A DNA stretch of 25,818 bases from DATFWC01 sp045801465 (GCA_045801465.1 JBJMSU010000016.1:1-25818), one strand, 5' to 3'; positions 7,556 through 14,899 are shown, counted from the first letter of the stretch. Numbers and translations: made by a program. Notes: generated by a model from the letters alone, not told the origin.

Positions 7556-7918
7556 ATGAAGCCTCTGCGTGATCAGGTCGAACGGCGTAAGGCGCGCGTA
7601 CGCCGCGCCATCCGGCTCAATGCCGGCGGCCGCGCGCGGCTTTCCGTGCACCGCTCCGGCAAGCACATCTATGCGCAGGTGATTGACGACGCGAACGGGC
7701 AGACGGTTGCCGCTGCCTCCTCGCTGGAGAAGGACCTGCGCGCCAGCCTGAAATCCGGGGCCAATGTCGCGGCGGCGAAGGCGGTCGGCAAGCTCGTCGC
7801 GGAGCGGGCCTCCGCCAAGGGTATAAAGGACGTCGTGTTCGACCGCGGCGCCTATCTCTATCACGGTCGCGTCAGGGCGCTGGCCGAGGCGGCACGCGAA
7901 GGCGGCCTCAGTTTCTAA
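7556..7918 (+). CDS. rplR: 50S ribosomal protein L18
   Basis: 120 aa. L18 binds 5S rRNA together with L5 and L25. The N-terminal basic helix (QVERRKARVRRAIR) and the RLSVHRSGKHIYAQVIDD strand region are characteristic, as is the ending GRVRALAEAAREGGLSF. The ATG at 7556 is chosen by family alignment and has GGGAG upstream. The longer open frame from 7430 is out of frame with rplF and not supported. Confidence 0.97.
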   Translation: MKPLRDQVERRKARVRRAIRLNAGGRARLSVHRSGKHIYAQVIDDANGQTVAAASSLEKDLRASLKSGANVAAAKAVGKLVAERASAKGIKDVVFDRGAYLYHGRVRALAEAAREGGLSF

Positions 7919-7964
7919 CCCTATGATCCAAGGGCGGCTCGCCCGAACGAGAACGGAATTGACG

Positions 7965-8522
7965 ATGGCAAGGTCGGGACGTGAACGGGAGCGGGAAGAG
8001 CGCGACAGCGAGTTTGTCGACAAGCTCGTGCACATCAACCGCGTCGCCAAGGTGGTGAAGGGCGGCCGGCGCTTCGGTTTCGCCGCGCTGGTCGTCGTCG
8101 GCGACCAGAAGGGCAGGGTCGGGTTCGGCCACGGCAAGGCGCGCGAGGTGCCGGAGGCGATCCGCAAGGCGACCGATTCCGCCAAGCGCGGCCTCGTCCG
8201 CGTGCCGCTGCGCGAAGGTCGCACGTTGCACCACGACGTGGCCGGGCATCACGGCGCCGGCAAAGTGTTTTTACGCGCCGCGCCTCCCGGCACCGGCATC
8301 ATTGCCGGCGGCCCCATGCGCGCCGTGTTCGAGACGCTCGGCATGCAGGACGTGGTGGCGAAATCGATCGGTTCGTCGAATCCCTACAACATGGTGCGCG
8401 CGACCTTCGATGCGCTGAAGCGGCAGGATTCGCCGCGCTCGGTGGCGGCCCGCCGCAACATCAAGGTTTCGACCCTGCAGGCGCGCCGGCGCGAAGGCGA
8501 CGGTGAACCTGCCACCGAGTAA
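7965..8522 (+). CDS. rpsE: 30S ribosomal protein S5
   Basis: 185 aa. S5 is important for decoding accuracy and mRNA helicase activity at the entry channel. The double-stranded-RNA-binding-like N-terminal domain carries GGRRFGFAALVVVGD, then GRVGFGHGKAREVPEAIRKA. The C-terminal domain carries GTGIIAGGPMRAVFE. Two starts are possible: ATG 7923 would add 14 residues without family resemblance, while ATG 7965 gives the usual MARSGRERERE beginning. The latter is chosen, although its ribosome binding site (CGGA) is weak. Confidence 0.96.
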   Translation: MARSGREREREERDSEFVDKLVHINRVAKVVKGGRRFGFAALVVVGDQKGRVGFGHGKAREVPEAIRKATDSAKRGLVRVPLREGRTLHHDVAGHHGAGKVFLRAAPPGTGIIAGGPMRAVFETLGMQDVVAKSIGSSNPYNMVRATFDALKRQDSPRSVAARRNIKVSTLQARRREGDGEPATE

Positions 8523-8536
8523 GCGAGGAGCCGGCC

Positions 8537-8731
8537 ATGGCCAAGCAAACCAAGACCATCAAGGTCGAGCAGACGGGCAGCCCGATGCGACGCCATTTCG
8601 TTCAGCGCCAGACCTTGATCGGGCTGGGCTTGAACAAGATCGGCCGGGTGAAGGAACTCCCCGATACCCCGATGACGCGCGGCATGATCACCAAGGTGCA
8701 CCACCTCGTCCGAGTGGTCGAGGACAAGTAA
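8537..8731 (+). CDS. rpmD: 50S ribosomal protein L30
   Basis: 64 aa, as usual for the bacterial short form. The sequence begins MAKQTKTIKVEQTGSPMRR and contains QRQTLIGLGLNKIGRVKELP, the family signature. It starts 14 bases after rpsE with a GCGAGGAG ribosome binding site. A gap of 95 bases follows before rplO. No hairpin or promoter was convincing in that gap. Confidence 0.96.
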   Translation: MAKQTKTIKVEQTGSPMRRHFVQRQTLIGLGLNKIGRVKELPDTPMTRGMITKVHHLVRVVEDK

Positions 8732-8826
8732 GCCGATCCGCGTTGGGCGTCGTGACGCGGGCGAAATCCGTATTTCTCAATCGCCTGCCGACGCCGACGA
8801 ACGAGTGTAAACGAGGACTTGAAACG

Positions 8827-9315
8827 ATGAAGCTCTCTGAACTCGCCGACCGGCCGGGCTCGCGCAAGGCGCGACGTCGCGTCGGCCGCGGCATCGGCTC
8901 CGGCAAGGGCAAGACCGCCGGACGCGGCGTCAAGGGACAGAAGGCGCGCTCCGGTGTCGCCGTCAAAGGTTTCGAAGGCGGTCAGATGCCGCTGCACCGG
9001 CGCTTGCCGAAACGCGGTTTCAAGAGCCTGTTTGCCAAAGATTACAACGAGATCAATCTCGGCCGCGTGCAGCAGGCCATCGACGCCGGCAAGCTCGATC
9101 CCGCCGCACCCGTCGATGCCGCGGCGCTCGTCAAGGCCGGCGTGCTCAGGCGCGCCAAGGACGGCGTGCGGCTCCTCGGCGACGGCGAGCTCAAGGCCAA
9201 GGTGACGTTCGCGGTCGCCGGCGCCTCGAAGCGGGCGAGGGAAGCAGTGGAGAAAGCGGGCGGTTCGCTCACCATCCTGGCGCCCAAGGCGGCGGAGGAG
9301 CAGGCCGCATCGTGA
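8827..9315 (+). CDS. rplO: 50S ribosomal protein L15
   Basis: 162 aa. L15 is a late assembly protein with an extended basic N-terminus. The Gly/Lys/Arg-rich first third (RRVGRGIGSGKGKTAGRG, then GQKARSGVAVKGFEGGQMPL) and the C-terminal VAGASKRAREAVEKAGGS match the family. The ATG follows ACGAGGACTTGAAACG, a fair ribosome binding site. The longer open frame from 8503 overlaps rpmD out of frame. A 73-base gap separates the gene from secY. Confidence 0.97.
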   Translation: MKLSELADRPGSRKARRRVGRGIGSGKGKTAGRGVKGQKARSGVAVKGFEGGQMPLHRRLPKRGFKSLFAKDYNEINLGRVQQAIDAGKLDPAAPVDAAALVKAGVLRRAKDGVRLLGDGELKAKVTFAVAGASKRAREAVEKAGGSLTILAPKAAEEQAAS

Positions 9316-9388
9316 CACACCGGCTGGTTATGGATTTTCCAGCAGTCGGCCCCACATAGCCAGGGGGCGGTCCAGACCGGAGCGGGAG

Positions 9389-10720
9389 ATGGTCTCTGCA
9401 GCAGAACAATTGGCGGCCAATCTCAACTTCTCGGCGCTCGCCAAGGCCGAGGAGCTGAAGAAGCGCATCTGGTTTACGCTCGGCGCGCTCCTGGTCTACC
9501 GGCTCGGTACCTACATCCCGCTGCCCGGCATCGATCCATCGGCCTGGGACCAGATCTTCCGCACCCAGGCCGGCGGCATCTTAGGCATGTTCAACATGTT
9601 CTCGGGCGGCGGCATCCACCGGATGGCGATCTTCGCCCTCAACATCATGCCGTACATCTCGGCCTCGATCATTCTCCAGCTGATGACGACGGTGTCGCCG
9701 ACGCTCGAGCAGCTGAAGAAGGAGGGTGAGCAGGGCCGCAAGACCATCAATCAGTACACACGCTATCTCACCGTGGTGTTGGCGGCCTTCCAGGCCTACG
9801 GCATCTCGATTGGCCTCGAAGGGGCGGGCAGCGTCGTCTCCGATCCGGGCTGGTTCTTCCGCATCTCGACCGTGATCACGCTCAGCGGCGGAACCATCTT
9901 CCTGATGTGGCTGGGCGAGCAGGTGACGTCGCGCGGCATCGGCAACGGCATTTCACTGATCATTCTTGCCGGCATCGTGGCGGAGCTGCCGTCGGCGATC
10001 GCCGGCACGCTGGAATTGGGTCGCCAGGGCGCGCTGTCGACGGGAATCATTCTCGCCGTGCTGGTGATGGCCGTGGCGGTGATCGGCTTCATCGTCTTCA
10101 TGGAGCGCGCGCAGCGGCGGCTCTTGATTCAGTATCCCAAGCGTCAGGTGGGCAACCGCATGTTCGAGGGCCAATCCTCGCACCTGCCGCTGAAGCTCAA
10201 CACCTCCGGCGTCATCCCGCCGATCTTCGCCTCCTCGCTGCTGCTGCTGCCGACCACGGTCGCCAATTTCAATGCGGGGCAGGGTCCGGAATGGCTCACC
10301 ATCGTCACCACCCAGCTCGGCCACGGCCGGCCCTTGTTCCTCGCCCTCTATATCGCGCTGATCGTCTTCTTCGCGTTCTTCTATACGGCGATCGTCTTCA
10401 ACCCCACGGAGACTGCCGATAACCTGAAGAAGCATGGCGGCTTCATCCCGGGCATCCGGCCGGGCGAGCGCACGGCGGAATATATCGATCACGTGCTCTC
10501 GCGCATCACCGTGGTCGGGGCCGGCTATCTCGCCATCGTCTGTCTCATTCCCGAGATGCTGATCGCCTATGCGGCGGTGCCGTTCTACTTCGGCGGTACC
10601 TCGCTGCTGATCGTCGTCAGCGTCACCATGGACACCGTGGCGCAGATCCAGGGCTATCTCCTGGCCCATCAGTACGAGGGCCTGATCAAACGCACGAAGC
10701 TGCGTGGCCGGCGGCGATGA
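9389..10720 (+). CDS. secY: protein translocase channel subunit SecY (canonical copy)
   Basis: 443 aa, the same length as E. coli SecY. It forms the inner-membrane channel with SecE and SecG. All the hallmarks are present: the plug segment GGILGMFNMFSGGGIHR at residues 62-78, the NIMPYIS pore-ring region of TM2 (85-91), cytosolic loop C2 with LKKEGEQGRKTINQYTRY, loop C4 with ERAQRRLLIQYPKR, loop C5 with GIRPGE (Arg at 357, the essential SecA-related arginine), and the C-terminal tail HQYEGLIKRTKLRG. Ten membrane segments are expected. The GAGCGGGAG ribosome binding site is good. The stop overlaps the start of a second secY-like gene as ATGA. Confidence 0.98.
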   Translation: MVSAAEQLAANLNFSALAKAEELKKRIWFTLGALLVYRLGTYIPLPGIDPSAWDQIFRTQAGGILGMFNMFSGGGIHRMAIFALNIMPYISASIILQLMTTVSPTLEQLKKEGEQGRKTINQYTRYLTVVLAAFQAYGISIGLEGAGSVVSDPGWFFRISTVITLSGGTIFLMWLGEQVTSRGIGNGISLIILAGIVAELPSAIAGTLELGRQGALSTGIILAVLVMAVAVIGFIVFMERAQRRLLIQYPKRQVGNRMFEGQSSHLPLKLNTSGVIPPIFASSLLLLPTTVANFNAGQGPEWLTIVTTQLGHGRPLFLALYIALIVFFAFFYTAIVFNPTETADNLKKHGGFIPGIRPGERTAEYIDHVLSRITVVGAGYLAIVCLIPEMLIAYAAVPFYFGGTSLLIVVSVTMDTVAQIQGYLLAHQYEGLIKRTKLRGRRR

Positions 10721-11922
10721 CGGACGAGCTGAGGCGGCGCATCGCGTTCACGCTCGGTGCGCTCCTCATCTCTCGCGTCGGTAGCCACATCCCGCTTCCG
10801 GGCATCGATCTATCAGTGTGGACCGAGCTGCTCCGCTCTCAGCCAGGCGGAGCGATGGAGAAGCGATTAGCAATTTTTTCCATCGGCATCATGCCGTACG
10901 TTACGGCCGCGATCCTGATCCAGCTCGTCATGATGGTGTCGAAGCGGCTGAGGGCGCTGCACGACTGGGGCGAGCAGGGGCGTCGCACGATCGTTCAGTA
11001 CACGCTGTACCTGACGGTGGTGCTGGCGGCGTTTCAGGCCTACGGCATCGCGATCGGCCTGGAAGCCGTGGACGGCCTCGTTGCAGAACCGCGCTCCCTG
11101 TTCCGCATCATCACCGTAATGACCCTGATCGGCGGGACTGTCTTCCTGGCGTGGCTCAGCGAGCAGATCACCGCGCGGGGCATCGGCAACGGCCTCGCGC
11201 TTCTCTTGTCGCTTGACATCGTGCTGCAATTTCCCAGTGCGGTCGCCGCCACGCTCGATCTCGGTCGCCGGGGATTGTTGCCGAGCGGCACGATGTTTGG
11301 GATTCTCGTCATCGCCGTCGCATTGATTGGGCTGATGGCGTTCGTCGAGCTGGCGCGGCGGCGAGTCTCCGTCACCTATCCGCGGCGCCCAATCGGTCTG
11401 CGAATGGTCGAAGGCCAGTCGCATCTGGTTCTGAAGCTCAACGCCGCGGGCGCTGTCATCCCGGCGATGTTCGCGTCTTGGCTCCTGGTGCCGGTGCTGG
11501 CAGTTGCCACTTTCGGCGCCGGACAGGGCTGGTGGGGCACGGTCGCGAGCTTCCTCGGGCCAGGGCGGCCGCTGTACCTGTTCTTGTACGCGGTCGCGAT
11601 TGTCGTCGGCGTGTTGCTTTACACGGCGTTCCTCCTCGGTCCGGAGCAACTTGCCGAAAAATTCCAGCAATACGGCGGGGTCGTTGCCGGCATCCAGCCC
11701 GGGGAAGCTACGGCGGCCTATTTGGATCATGTGCTCTCGCGCACGGCCGTGGTGGGTGCACTCTATCTGGCGCTGGTGTGTCTCATTCCGGAGATCCTGA
11801 CCCGGGCGGCGGTGGTGCCGTTCTATTTCAGTGGCCCCTCGCTCTTGATCCTCGTCTGCACGATCATGGATGTTGAGGCACAGGCGCGCGCGCACGCGCC
11901 GATTCGCGTTCGGGGCGAATGA
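10717..11922 (+). CDS. secY: divergent second SecY paralogue lacking plug, key C5 arginine and C-terminal tail
   Basis: 401 aa, intact frame. It aligns with the preceding SecY over nearly its whole length at roughly half identical positions by eye, and keeps the ten-segment pattern (for example GSHIPLPGID, TVVLAAFQAYGIAIGLE, ARGIGNGL, VPFYF.GPSLLILV). Differences: it starts directly at TM1, about 20 residues shorter. Ten residues are missing between GG (44-45) and IMPY (58-61), which removes the whole plug motif. Loop C2 has HDWGEQGRR in place of KKEGEQGRK. The invariant GIRPG of loop C5 is GIQPG (Gln327). The C-terminal QYE tail is replaced by RAHAPIRVRGE. It is translationally coupled on both sides by ATGA overlaps, to secY and to adk. 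Codon use is less strict (for example a TTA leucine near 10867). It could be a specialised or regulatory SecY, or an early decaying duplicate. Confidence 0.93.
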   Translation: MTDELRRRIAFTLGALLISRVGSHIPLPGIDLSVWTELLRSQPGGAMEKRLAIFSIGIMPYVTAAILIQLVMMVSKRLRALHDWGEQGRRTIVQYTLYLTVVLAAFQAYGIAIGLEAVDGLVAEPRSLFRIITVMTLIGGTVFLAWLSEQITARGIGNGLALLLSLDIVLQFPSAVAATLDLGRRGLLPSGTMFGILVIAVALIGLMAFVELARRRVSVTYPRRPIGLRMVEGQSHLVLKLNAAGAVIPAMFASWLLVPVLAVATFGAGQGWWGTVASFLGPGRPLYLFLYAVAIVVGVLLYTAFLLGPEQLAEKFQQYGGVVAGIQPGEATAAYLDHVLSRTAVVGALYLALVCLIPEILTRAAVVPFYFSGPSLLILVCTIMDVEAQARAHAPIRVRGE

Positions 11923-12506
11923 TCATGCGGCTGATCCTGCTCGGGCCTCCGGGCGCCGGCAAAGGGACCCAGGCTCAGCGTCTGGTCGAGCGGCACGGGA
12001 TCGTCCAGCTCTCGACCGGGGACATGCTGCGCGCCGCCGTCAACGCCGGCACCCCGGTCGGCCTCAAGGCCAAGGACATCATAGCGCGCGGCGAGCTCGT
12101 GCCGGACGATATCGTGGTCGCTATCGTGGCGGACCGGATCGACGAGCCGGATGCGGCCAAGGGCTTTATCTTGGATGGTTTTCCCCGCACCGTCCCGCAG
12201 GCCGAGGCGCTCGACCGCATGCTGGCAGACAAGGGCCTCAAGCTTGATGCCGTGATCGAGCTCAAGGTGGACCTGGCCATCCTGCTCGGGCGGGTAGAAA
12301 AGCGGATCGCGGAGATGACGGCGTTCGGCCAGCCGGTGCGGGCCGACGACAACCCGCAAGCGCTGACGACCCGGCTTGACGCCTATCGCGCGCAGACGGC
12401 GCCCCTCGTCGACTATTACGGGAAAAAAGGGGTGTTGAAGACGGTCGACGGCATGGCCTCGATCCCCGAGGTAGGTCAGGCGATCGATCGGATTCTTAGG
12501 GTTTAA
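11919..12506 (+). CDS. adk: adenylate kinase, short (LID-less) type
   Basis: 195 aa. The enzyme interconverts ATP + AMP and 2 ADP in the cytoplasm. The P-loop GPPGAGKGT is at residues 9-17, followed by the AMP-binding part LSTGDMLRAAV and the DGFPRTVPQAEAL motif. The region between RVEKRI and DYY is short, without the large zinc-type LID insertion; this is the usual form in Alphaproteobacteria. The start is either the ATG at 11919, which overlaps the second secY stop as ATGA, or the ATG at 11925, which gives the commoner MRLILLG beginning. The first is used here. adk after secY is the normal position in this operon. Confidence 0.96.
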   Translation: MIMRLILLGPPGAGKGTQAQRLVERHGIVQLSTGDMLRAAVNAGTPVGLKAKDIIARGELVPDDIVVAIVADRIDEPDAAKGFILDGFPRTVPQAEALDRMLADKGLKLDAVIELKVDLAILLGRVEKRIAEMTAFGQPVRADDNPQALTTRLDAYRAQTAPLVDYYGKKGVLKTVDGMASIPEVGQAIDRILRV

Positions 12507-12519
12507 AGCAATCAGGAGG

Positions 12520-12549
12520 TTGACGAAGCCGGTGCAAATCCCCTAATAA
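12520..12549 (+). promoter_or_regulatory. candidate promoter for rpsM-rpsK-rpoA-rplQ
   Basis: In the 281-base adk-rpsM gap there is TTGACG at 12520-12525, a 17-base spacer and CTAATA at 12543-12548 (or TAATAA with an 18-base spacer). A 6-bp inverted repeat, GCCGGT (12528-12533) and ACCGGC (12549-12554), frames the -10 box and could be an operator or a hairpin. The -35 box is one mismatch from the sigma-70-type consensus. This is a sequence-based guess; read-through from spc is also expected. Confidence 0.45.
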
Positions 12550-12787
12550 CCGGCATAATTCGAGACAGCCTCACGAAACGATGCCGCGGCGCCCGAAGGG
12601 AGAGGGCGCAGGTGTCGCGTTGAGCGTTTCGGCGCACGTCTAGTCCGGATACAGGATGCTCTCGACACCGGTTCTCTGGCCGGCGCTCGACACCTGCAAC
12701 CGCGTGAGATCGCTCGCAGATCGACCGCAAGGCGGCGCTGCGGAAGCTTCGAGAGCCGGCTTGAAGTCGGCAAGAGGAGAAACGGCT
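12550..12787 (+). promoter_or_regulatory. long structured leader upstream of rpsM
   Basis: This 238-base stretch has no convincing gene on either strand but is rich in inverted repeats. CGGCAT 12551-12556 pairs with ATGCCG 12581-12586. GCGCCC 12589-12594 pairs with GGGCGC 12604-12609 over a 9-base loop. GCAGGTGTCG 12608-12617 pairs with CGACACCTGC 12688-12697. It ends in the AGGAGA ribosome binding site (12775-12780) of rpsM. In E. coli the alpha operon leader upstream of rpsM is the S4 repressor target; this leader is in the same place, but no homology to that RNA was recognised. Confidence 0.4.
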
Positions 12788-13156
12788 TTGGCCCGTATCG
12801 CTGGCGTCAATATCCCAACCAACAAGCGTGTGATCGTCGCATTGCAATACATCCATGGAATCGGGCCCACCAAGGCGCACGAGATCATGGAAAAGGTCGG
12901 GCTTCCCGACGCCCGGCGGGTGTCGCAGCTCACCGACCAGGAGGTGCTGCATATCCGCGAGATGATCGACCGCGACTACCTGGTCGAGGGCGATCTCAGG
13001 CGCGAAGTGCAGCTCAATATCAAACGGCTGATGGACCTCGGGTGCTATCGCGGCTTACGTCATCGGCGCGGGCTGCCGGTGCGCGGTCAGCGCACCCATA
13101 CCAATGCCCGCACCCGCAAGGGGCCGGCCCGGCCGATCGCCGGGAAGAAGAAGTAA
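12788..13156 (+). CDS. rpsM: 30S ribosomal protein S13, TTG start
   Basis: 122 aa. S13 lies in the head of the small subunit and forms intersubunit bridges. The family N-terminus (M)ARIAGVNIPTNKRV begins at a TTG, with AGGAGA seven bases upstream. The only upstream in-frame ATG (12656) would add 44 residues with no S13 resemblance, and the next ATG lies deep in the protein. Later blocks are LQYIHGIGPTKAHEI, YRGLRHRRGLPVRGQRTHTNARTRKG and a basic end GKKK. A TTG start in an essential, highly expressed gene is uncommon and may damp expression. Confidence 0.96.
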   Translation: MARIAGVNIPTNKRVIVALQYIHGIGPTKAHEIMEKVGLPDARRVSQLTDQEVLHIREMIDRDYLVEGDLRREVQLNIKRLMDLGCYRGLRHRRGLPVRGQRTHTNARTRKGPARPIAGKKK

Positions 13157-13224
13157 GCTCAAGCCGCATCACGCAAAAGTGAAGGCCGGGGCTTCGCAGC
13201 GCCGGGCCGTCGGAAGGATCGAGA

Positions 13225-13614
13225 ATGGGCAAGGAAGCCACACGCGTCCGTCGCCGCGAGCGCAAGAACATCAGCTCCGGCGTCGCCCACGTGGCCGCGA
13301 CGTTCAACAACACGATGATCACCATCACCGACGTCCAGGGCAATGCCATCGCCTGGTCGTCGGCCGGCACCATGGGCTTCAAGGGGTCGCGCAAGTCGAC
13401 GCCGTATGCGGCGCAGGTCGCGGCCGAAGACGCCGCCAAGAAGGCCATGGACCACGGCATGCGCACGCTGGAAGTGGAAGTGGCGGGTCCGGGATCGGGC
13501 CGCGAATCGGCGTTGCGGGCGCTGCAATCGGCGGGCTTCACCATCACGTCGATCCGCGACGTGACGCCGATCCCGCATAATGGCTGCCGGCCGCGCAAGC
13601 GCCGGCGCGTTTGA
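13225..13614 (+). CDS. rpsK: 30S ribosomal protein S11
   Basis: 129 aa, standard. S11 is part of the platform near the E site. Signatures: RRRERKNISSGVAHVAATFNN and VEVAGPGSGRESALRALQ, with the ending DVTPIPHNGCRPRKRRRV. The GGAAGGATCGAG ribosome binding site precedes the ATG. A 92-base gap follows before rpoA; the ATG at 13611 that overlaps the stop is not the rpoA start by family comparison. Confidence 0.98.
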   Translation: MGKEATRVRRRERKNISSGVAHVAATFNNTMITITDVQGNAIAWSSAGTMGFKGSRKSTPYAAQVAAEDAAKKAMDHGMRTLEVEVAGPGSGRESALRALQSAGFTITSIRDVTPIPHNGCRPRKRRRV

Positions 13615-13706
13615 GACAAAGTCCGGCGGACCTTAGCGTGTCCGCCGCCGCCGAGATTCCCCACGGGGCGGAGTGGGAGCCGACAAATTCGCTTAGGTGG
13701 ATCGAG

Positions 13707-14735
13707 ATGACCGACAACGTAATCCAGAAGAACTGGCAGGAACTGATCAGGCCGGACAAGCTGCAGGTGTCCGCCGGGTCGAATGCGCGGCGAGACGCGA
13801 CCGTGGTCGCCGAGCCGCTCGAGCGCGGCTTCGGCCTCACGCTGGGCAACGCGCTCCGGCGCATCCTCCTCTCCTCGCTGCAGGGAGCCGCGGTGCAGTC
13901 GGTGCATATCGACGGCGTGCTGCACGAATTCTCGTCGATTTCGGGCGTGCGCGAGGACGTCACCGACATCGTGCTCAACATCAAGGACATCGCCATCAAG
14001 ATGCAGGGCGACGGCCCCAAGCGCATGGTGGTGAAGAAGCAGGGGCCCGGGCAGGTCACGGCGGGCGATATTCAGACCGTCGGCGACATCGTGATCCTCA
14101 ATCCGGATCTCGTGCTGTGCACGCTCGACGAAGGCGCCGAGATCCGCATGGAATTCACGGTGAACACCGGCAAGGGTTATGTGCCGGCCGAGCGCAACCG
14201 TCCGGAGGATGCTCCGATCGGCCTGATCCCGGTCGACAGCCTGTACTCCCCGGTGCGCAAGGTCTCCTACAAGGTCGAGAACACACGCGAGGGCCAGATC
14301 CTCGATTACGACAAGCTGACGATGTCGATCGAGACCAACGGCGCCATCAGCCCGGAGGATGCGCTCGCCTACGCGGCCCGCATTCTGCAGGACCAGCTCA
14401 ACGTCTTCGTCAACTTCGAGGAGCCCAAGAAGGAGGTTGCGGCGGAGTCGATTCCCGACCTCGCGTTCAACCCGGCCTTCCTCAAGAAGGTGGACGAGCT
14501 GGAGCTCTCCGTGCGCTCCGCCAACTGTCTCAAGAACGACAACATCGTCTATATCGGCGACCTGGTGCAGAAGACCGAGGCGGAAATGCTGCGCACGCCG
14601 AACTTCGGCCGCAAGTCGCTCAACGAGATCAAGGAAGTGCTGGCGCAGATGGGACTCCACCTCGGCATGGAAGTGCCGGGATGGCCGCCCGACAACATCG
14701 ACGAACTGGCCAAGCGCTTCGAGGACCATTACTGA
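13707..14735 (+). CDS. rpoA: RNA polymerase alpha subunit
   Basis: 342 aa. The alpha dimer nucleates RNA polymerase assembly. Its C-terminal domain binds UP elements and activators. The N-terminal domain starts at IQKNWQELIRPDKLQV and contains LERGFGLTLGNALRRILLSS. The C-terminal domain contains ELSVRSANCLKNDNIVYIGD (with the arginine equivalent to E. coli R265) and NFGRKSLNEIKEVL. The ATG at 13707 has AGGTGG six bases upstream and needs only four residues before the conserved IQKNW. The longer open frame beginning at 13611 would add 32 non-conserved residues and is less likely. Confidence 0.97.
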   Translation: MTDNVIQKNWQELIRPDKLQVSAGSNARRDATVVAEPLERGFGLTLGNALRRILLSSLQGAAVQSVHIDGVLHEFSSISGVREDVTDIVLNIKDIAIKMQGDGPKRMVVKKQGPGQVTAGDIQTVGDIVILNPDLVLCTLDEGAEIRMEFTVNTGKGYVPAERNRPEDAPIGLIPVDSLYSPVRKVSYKVENTREGQILDYDKLTMSIETNGAISPEDALAYAARILQDQLNVFVNFEEPKKEVAAESIPDLAFNPAFLKKVDELELSVRSANCLKNDNIVYIGDLVQKTEAEMLRTPNFGRKSLNEIKEVLAQMGLHLGMEVPGWPPDNIDELAKRFEDHY

Positions 14736-14744
14736 GGTTCTGTC

Positions 14745-14874
14745 GTCCCGGCCAAGCGACCCGCGGGCGAAACCCGCGGGGAGCGCGAGCCGGGACCCGT
14801 GACCACCGCCGGCAGGAATTGACACATGCGGTGGTCATGGATTCCGGCTCTCGCGCTACGCGCTCGGCCGGAAT
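14745..14874. repeat. triple-hairpin palindromic intergenic repeat between rpoA and rplQ
   Basis: Three successive inverted repeats fill the 164-base gap. The first is GTCCCGGC (14745-14752) with GCCGGGAC (14789-14796), enclosing CCCGCGGG-CGAAA-CCCGCGGG (14760-14780). The second is GACCACCGC (14801-14809) with GCGGTGGTC (14828-14836). The third is ATTCCGGC (14841-14848) with GCCGGAAT (14867-14874). The sequence style resembles dispersed palindromic repeats common in Bradyrhizobiaceae-type genomes (known from memory, not searched). No T-tract follows, so it is not an intrinsic terminator. Confidence 0.75.
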
Positions 14875-14899
14875 GAGGGGTGGATGAACGGAGAATGCG

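Noticed and set aside
10717..11922. The second secY as an assembly duplication
   Set aside because: The two copies differ at about half of residues and have distinct indels, so they are separate genes.
12507..12787. E. coli-type alpha-operon ribosome-binding-site pseudoknot
   Set aside because: The leader is in the right place but I could not match its sequence or pairing to that RNA.
12656..12787. N-terminal extension of S13 from an upstream ATG
   Set aside because: The 44 residues have no S13 resemblance, and the TTG has an ideal ribosome binding site.
13611..13706. Longer rpoA from the ATG overlapping the rpsK stop
   Set aside because: The added 32 residues are not conserved, and the ATG at 13707 has its own ribosome binding site.
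13020..14825. A 601-codon open frame on the minus strand across rpsK and rpoA
   Set aside because: Same reason: it mirrors codon bias of rpoA, has no ribosome binding site and no family motif.
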